Shown: in pieces, positions 62,496 to 64,000 of the stretch
How the letters are laid out: every line of letters starts with the position of its first letter
How positions within the stretch are numbered: position 1 is the first letter of the stretch
Assembly (NCBI GenBank): GCA_002104935.1
Contig: MCGT01000017.1
Location: forward strand, 124,001 to 188,000
Direction of reading: 5' to 3'
DNA length: 64,000 nt
From: Hesseltinella vesiculosa
Taxonomy: Eukaryota; Mucoromycota; Mucoromycetes; Mucorales; Cunninghamellaceae
Position numbers and translations under genes: made by a program
The notes under the pieces: model-generated
Told to the model about the DNA's origin: nothing
The model's database searches: none
The model's input: only the letters and a program-made list of their open reading frames with translations

Positions 62496-63450
62496 TTAAG
62501 CATGATCCTTGATATAGCGGACACGGCCGAGGACGTCGATATCAGACAAGGCTGACGGGTCTTCCCCTGGCTTGGCCACCGACTTGCGGACGGTGGCATT
62601 GTCTGTGCGCAAAAACGAATTGGTTTGTAATTCGTTCAGGATGGTGGAGGGGGTAGTGCAGCCGACGGCTTGGGCCCAGGTGAGCTTTTGCTGCAGCTCC
62701 TTGTTGTCGGGCTCGATGTGATCCAGCAGGAAGCGGCAATTGGATACAGTGTATTCATGGCCAAAATACACAATGGTGTCTTTGGGTAATTGTTTCAGCT
62801 TGGCAAGGGCGCCATGCATCACCTCGGCCGGGCCTTCAAAAAATTTGCCAGCACCACTGGAGAACAAGCAGTCGCCAGTGAACACACAGGCTTCTTGGGT
62901 GGTTGGATCCTGTACATAGTAGCAAACGTGCTCCATCGTGTGGCCGGGGGTCAGCAGTGGTTGCACCTGCAATTGGCCCAATTTGAATGGCTGTTCATCC
63001 TTGATGACCTTGGTGACCGACTGCACGCGGTCCGATCCGCCATAGACTGTCAGGCCGGGCTGCAGCTTCAGCAGTTTGCTATTGCCATGGGCATGGTCCC
63101 AGTGATGATGGGTCGTTAGTATGCTAAAAGAAAACAACATGAGCGCCACGCCACCCTGTCCAACTTGGCTTCTCACGTTGTCAACGTGACATCTGGAAAT
63201 TCTTTTTTCATGGCAGCCAGCAATTTTTCTGGTTCCACAGGATCTACAAACGCAGCTATAAAAAAAAAGAGTGAGTGGCTAAGGAAAAATGAAATAAAAA
63301 CGGTTTGTGCGTTTACCCGTCTTGGTTGCTTGGTCCATTAAAATATGGGCATAGCTACACAACAGAAAGCAAGGTGAGACAATACTGAACAAAAAGAACG
63401 CACAAGTGACCCAACTTGTCAGCCAGACAAGGAACAACTTTGATTTGCAT
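62496..63450 (-). CDS. Hydroxyacylglutathione hydrolase, glyoxalase II (259 aa)
   Basis: Four exons: 63450-63416, 63354-63317, 63255-63177, 63123-62496; the first 5' site is GTTGGG. Hydrolyses S-D-lactoylglutathione in methylglyoxal detoxification. Seen: 'MQIKVVPCLADNYAHILMD', 'AFVDPVEPEKLLAAMKKEFP', metallo-beta-lactamase motif 'ILTTHHHWDHAHGN', 'LLTPGHTMEHVCYYVQD', 'CVFTGDCLFSSGAGKFFEG', 'VYFGHEYTVSNCRF' and the C-terminal HAGH domain ('RTDNATVRKSV'). All Zn ligands are present. No presequence is seen, so probably cytosolic. Ends 168 nt from the convergent IDH1 gene. Confidence 0.93.
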
Positions 63451-64000
63451 CTTATTCGCGCAACTTGAAGAAAAGAGTCGTTGGGAGGTTTTTAAAATAG
63501 ACCGCATACAGCGCAAGAAGCAAAGTAAAAAAGAAAAGAAGAAGGCAAAAAAAAAAAATTACTATTTTTTTTTTTTGCCTTCAGCAAATGACGTTTGCAG
63601 CCCAATCAAGGATCACCCACCCTTGGGCTTGTTTTGGCAACTGAGCCGAAAGAGGAAAAAAAAAACGGTGGCAAGTCCATGCAAAGAAGTTTTGATGGTC
63701 AAATGGCGCTCCTTCATTGCTAATTATGATGGCCATGTGTTTTCTTCAATGTCTGTCAGCAAGCTCATCGTGATCGCCCGGGCAACCCGTCATTGCTCAG
63801 GCAATGACCAGAAAACTTCACTCATGCTAGCTCCCTTTTCTCGGAGCAGAGAAGCCCGGACTCTGGCACACGCATTGGCAGGCTGGTGAATAATAATTGG
63901 GTGTGACGCCCTATCTCCCCAACCCGAGAAGAACAACGGCTATGCAGAAGAACGCGACTGTGGAAACATGCAAAAGGATAGAAAAGGTCGGACGACCCGG
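63451..64000. other. Right-end intergenic stretch
   Basis: Promoter side of the glyoxalase II gene with A-runs and T-runs at 63520-63580. Open frames show no family resemblance. Confidence 0.45.

Noticed and set aside
63416..63889. 157-codon plus-strand frame at the right end
   Set aside because: Begins inside the glyoxalase II exon on the other strand and runs through A/T tracts; Lys-rich, low-complexity, no family match.

Overview
The window is nuclear DNA of a filamentous fungus, most likely an early-diverging one of the Mucorales type. The right half holds ordinary eukaryotic housekeeping genes cut by many short (about 45-100 nt) GT-AG introns. T-rich tracts lie just ahead of start codons, and gene models are dense on both strands. 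The Mucorales assignment is inference from intron style, T-tracts and the kinds of mobile-element relic present; no rRNA, tRNA or CRISPR array was seen.

Left half (1 to about 32,340): a one-direction (+ strand) tandem array of intronless genes for large (about 600 aa) proteins with an N-terminal F-box and a leucine-rich remainder. One copy is cut by the window edge and eight are intact (3554, 8153, 10175, 12168, 14449, 19791, 22467, 28986). One is frameshifted (5452), one is thoroughly decayed (1847) and at least five fragments are scattered between them. This is birth-and-death expansion of putative SCF ubiquitin-ligase receptors. The array is littered with mobile debris: the C-terminal end of a Fanzor/TnpB-like nuclease (7.3 kb), a broken PD-(D/E)XK-like ORF (25.8-27.7 kb), a captured exon piece resembling a Ras-GEF N-terminal region (27.7-28.1 kb), two long palindromes (24.70-25.87 and 31.05-32.08 kb) and members of a dispersed repeat family with five copies in the window. 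A small secreted six-cysteine protein (16.5 kb) sits inside the array with a dead duplicate beside it (18.0 kb).

Transition (32.7-38.5 kb): a spliced AlkB-like dioxygenase, a spliced acidic/lysine-rich C2H2 zinc-finger protein, a decayed segmental duplicate of the latter 3 kb away, and two unrecognised ORF remnants.

Right half (38.7-63.5 kb): conserved, intron-rich genes. In order: a WD40 protein, aldose 1-epimerase, a divergently transcribed pair of polytopic membrane proteins, a PAP2 lipid phosphatase with a 12-nt microexon, a mitochondrial-type adenylate kinase, a J-domain protein fused to a TMEM185-like membrane domain, M18 aspartyl aminopeptidase (14 exons, first coding exon 6 nt), GTP cyclohydrolase I, a Cys-cluster/CUE-like protein, the NAD-isocitrate dehydrogenase IDH1-type subunit and glyoxalase II. 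They are not a pathway cluster; they look like ordinary fungal synteny next to a fast-evolving accessory array.

Splice models were worked out by hand from GT/AG, phase and family resemblance. Exon edges may be off by a base, especially beside homopolymers.
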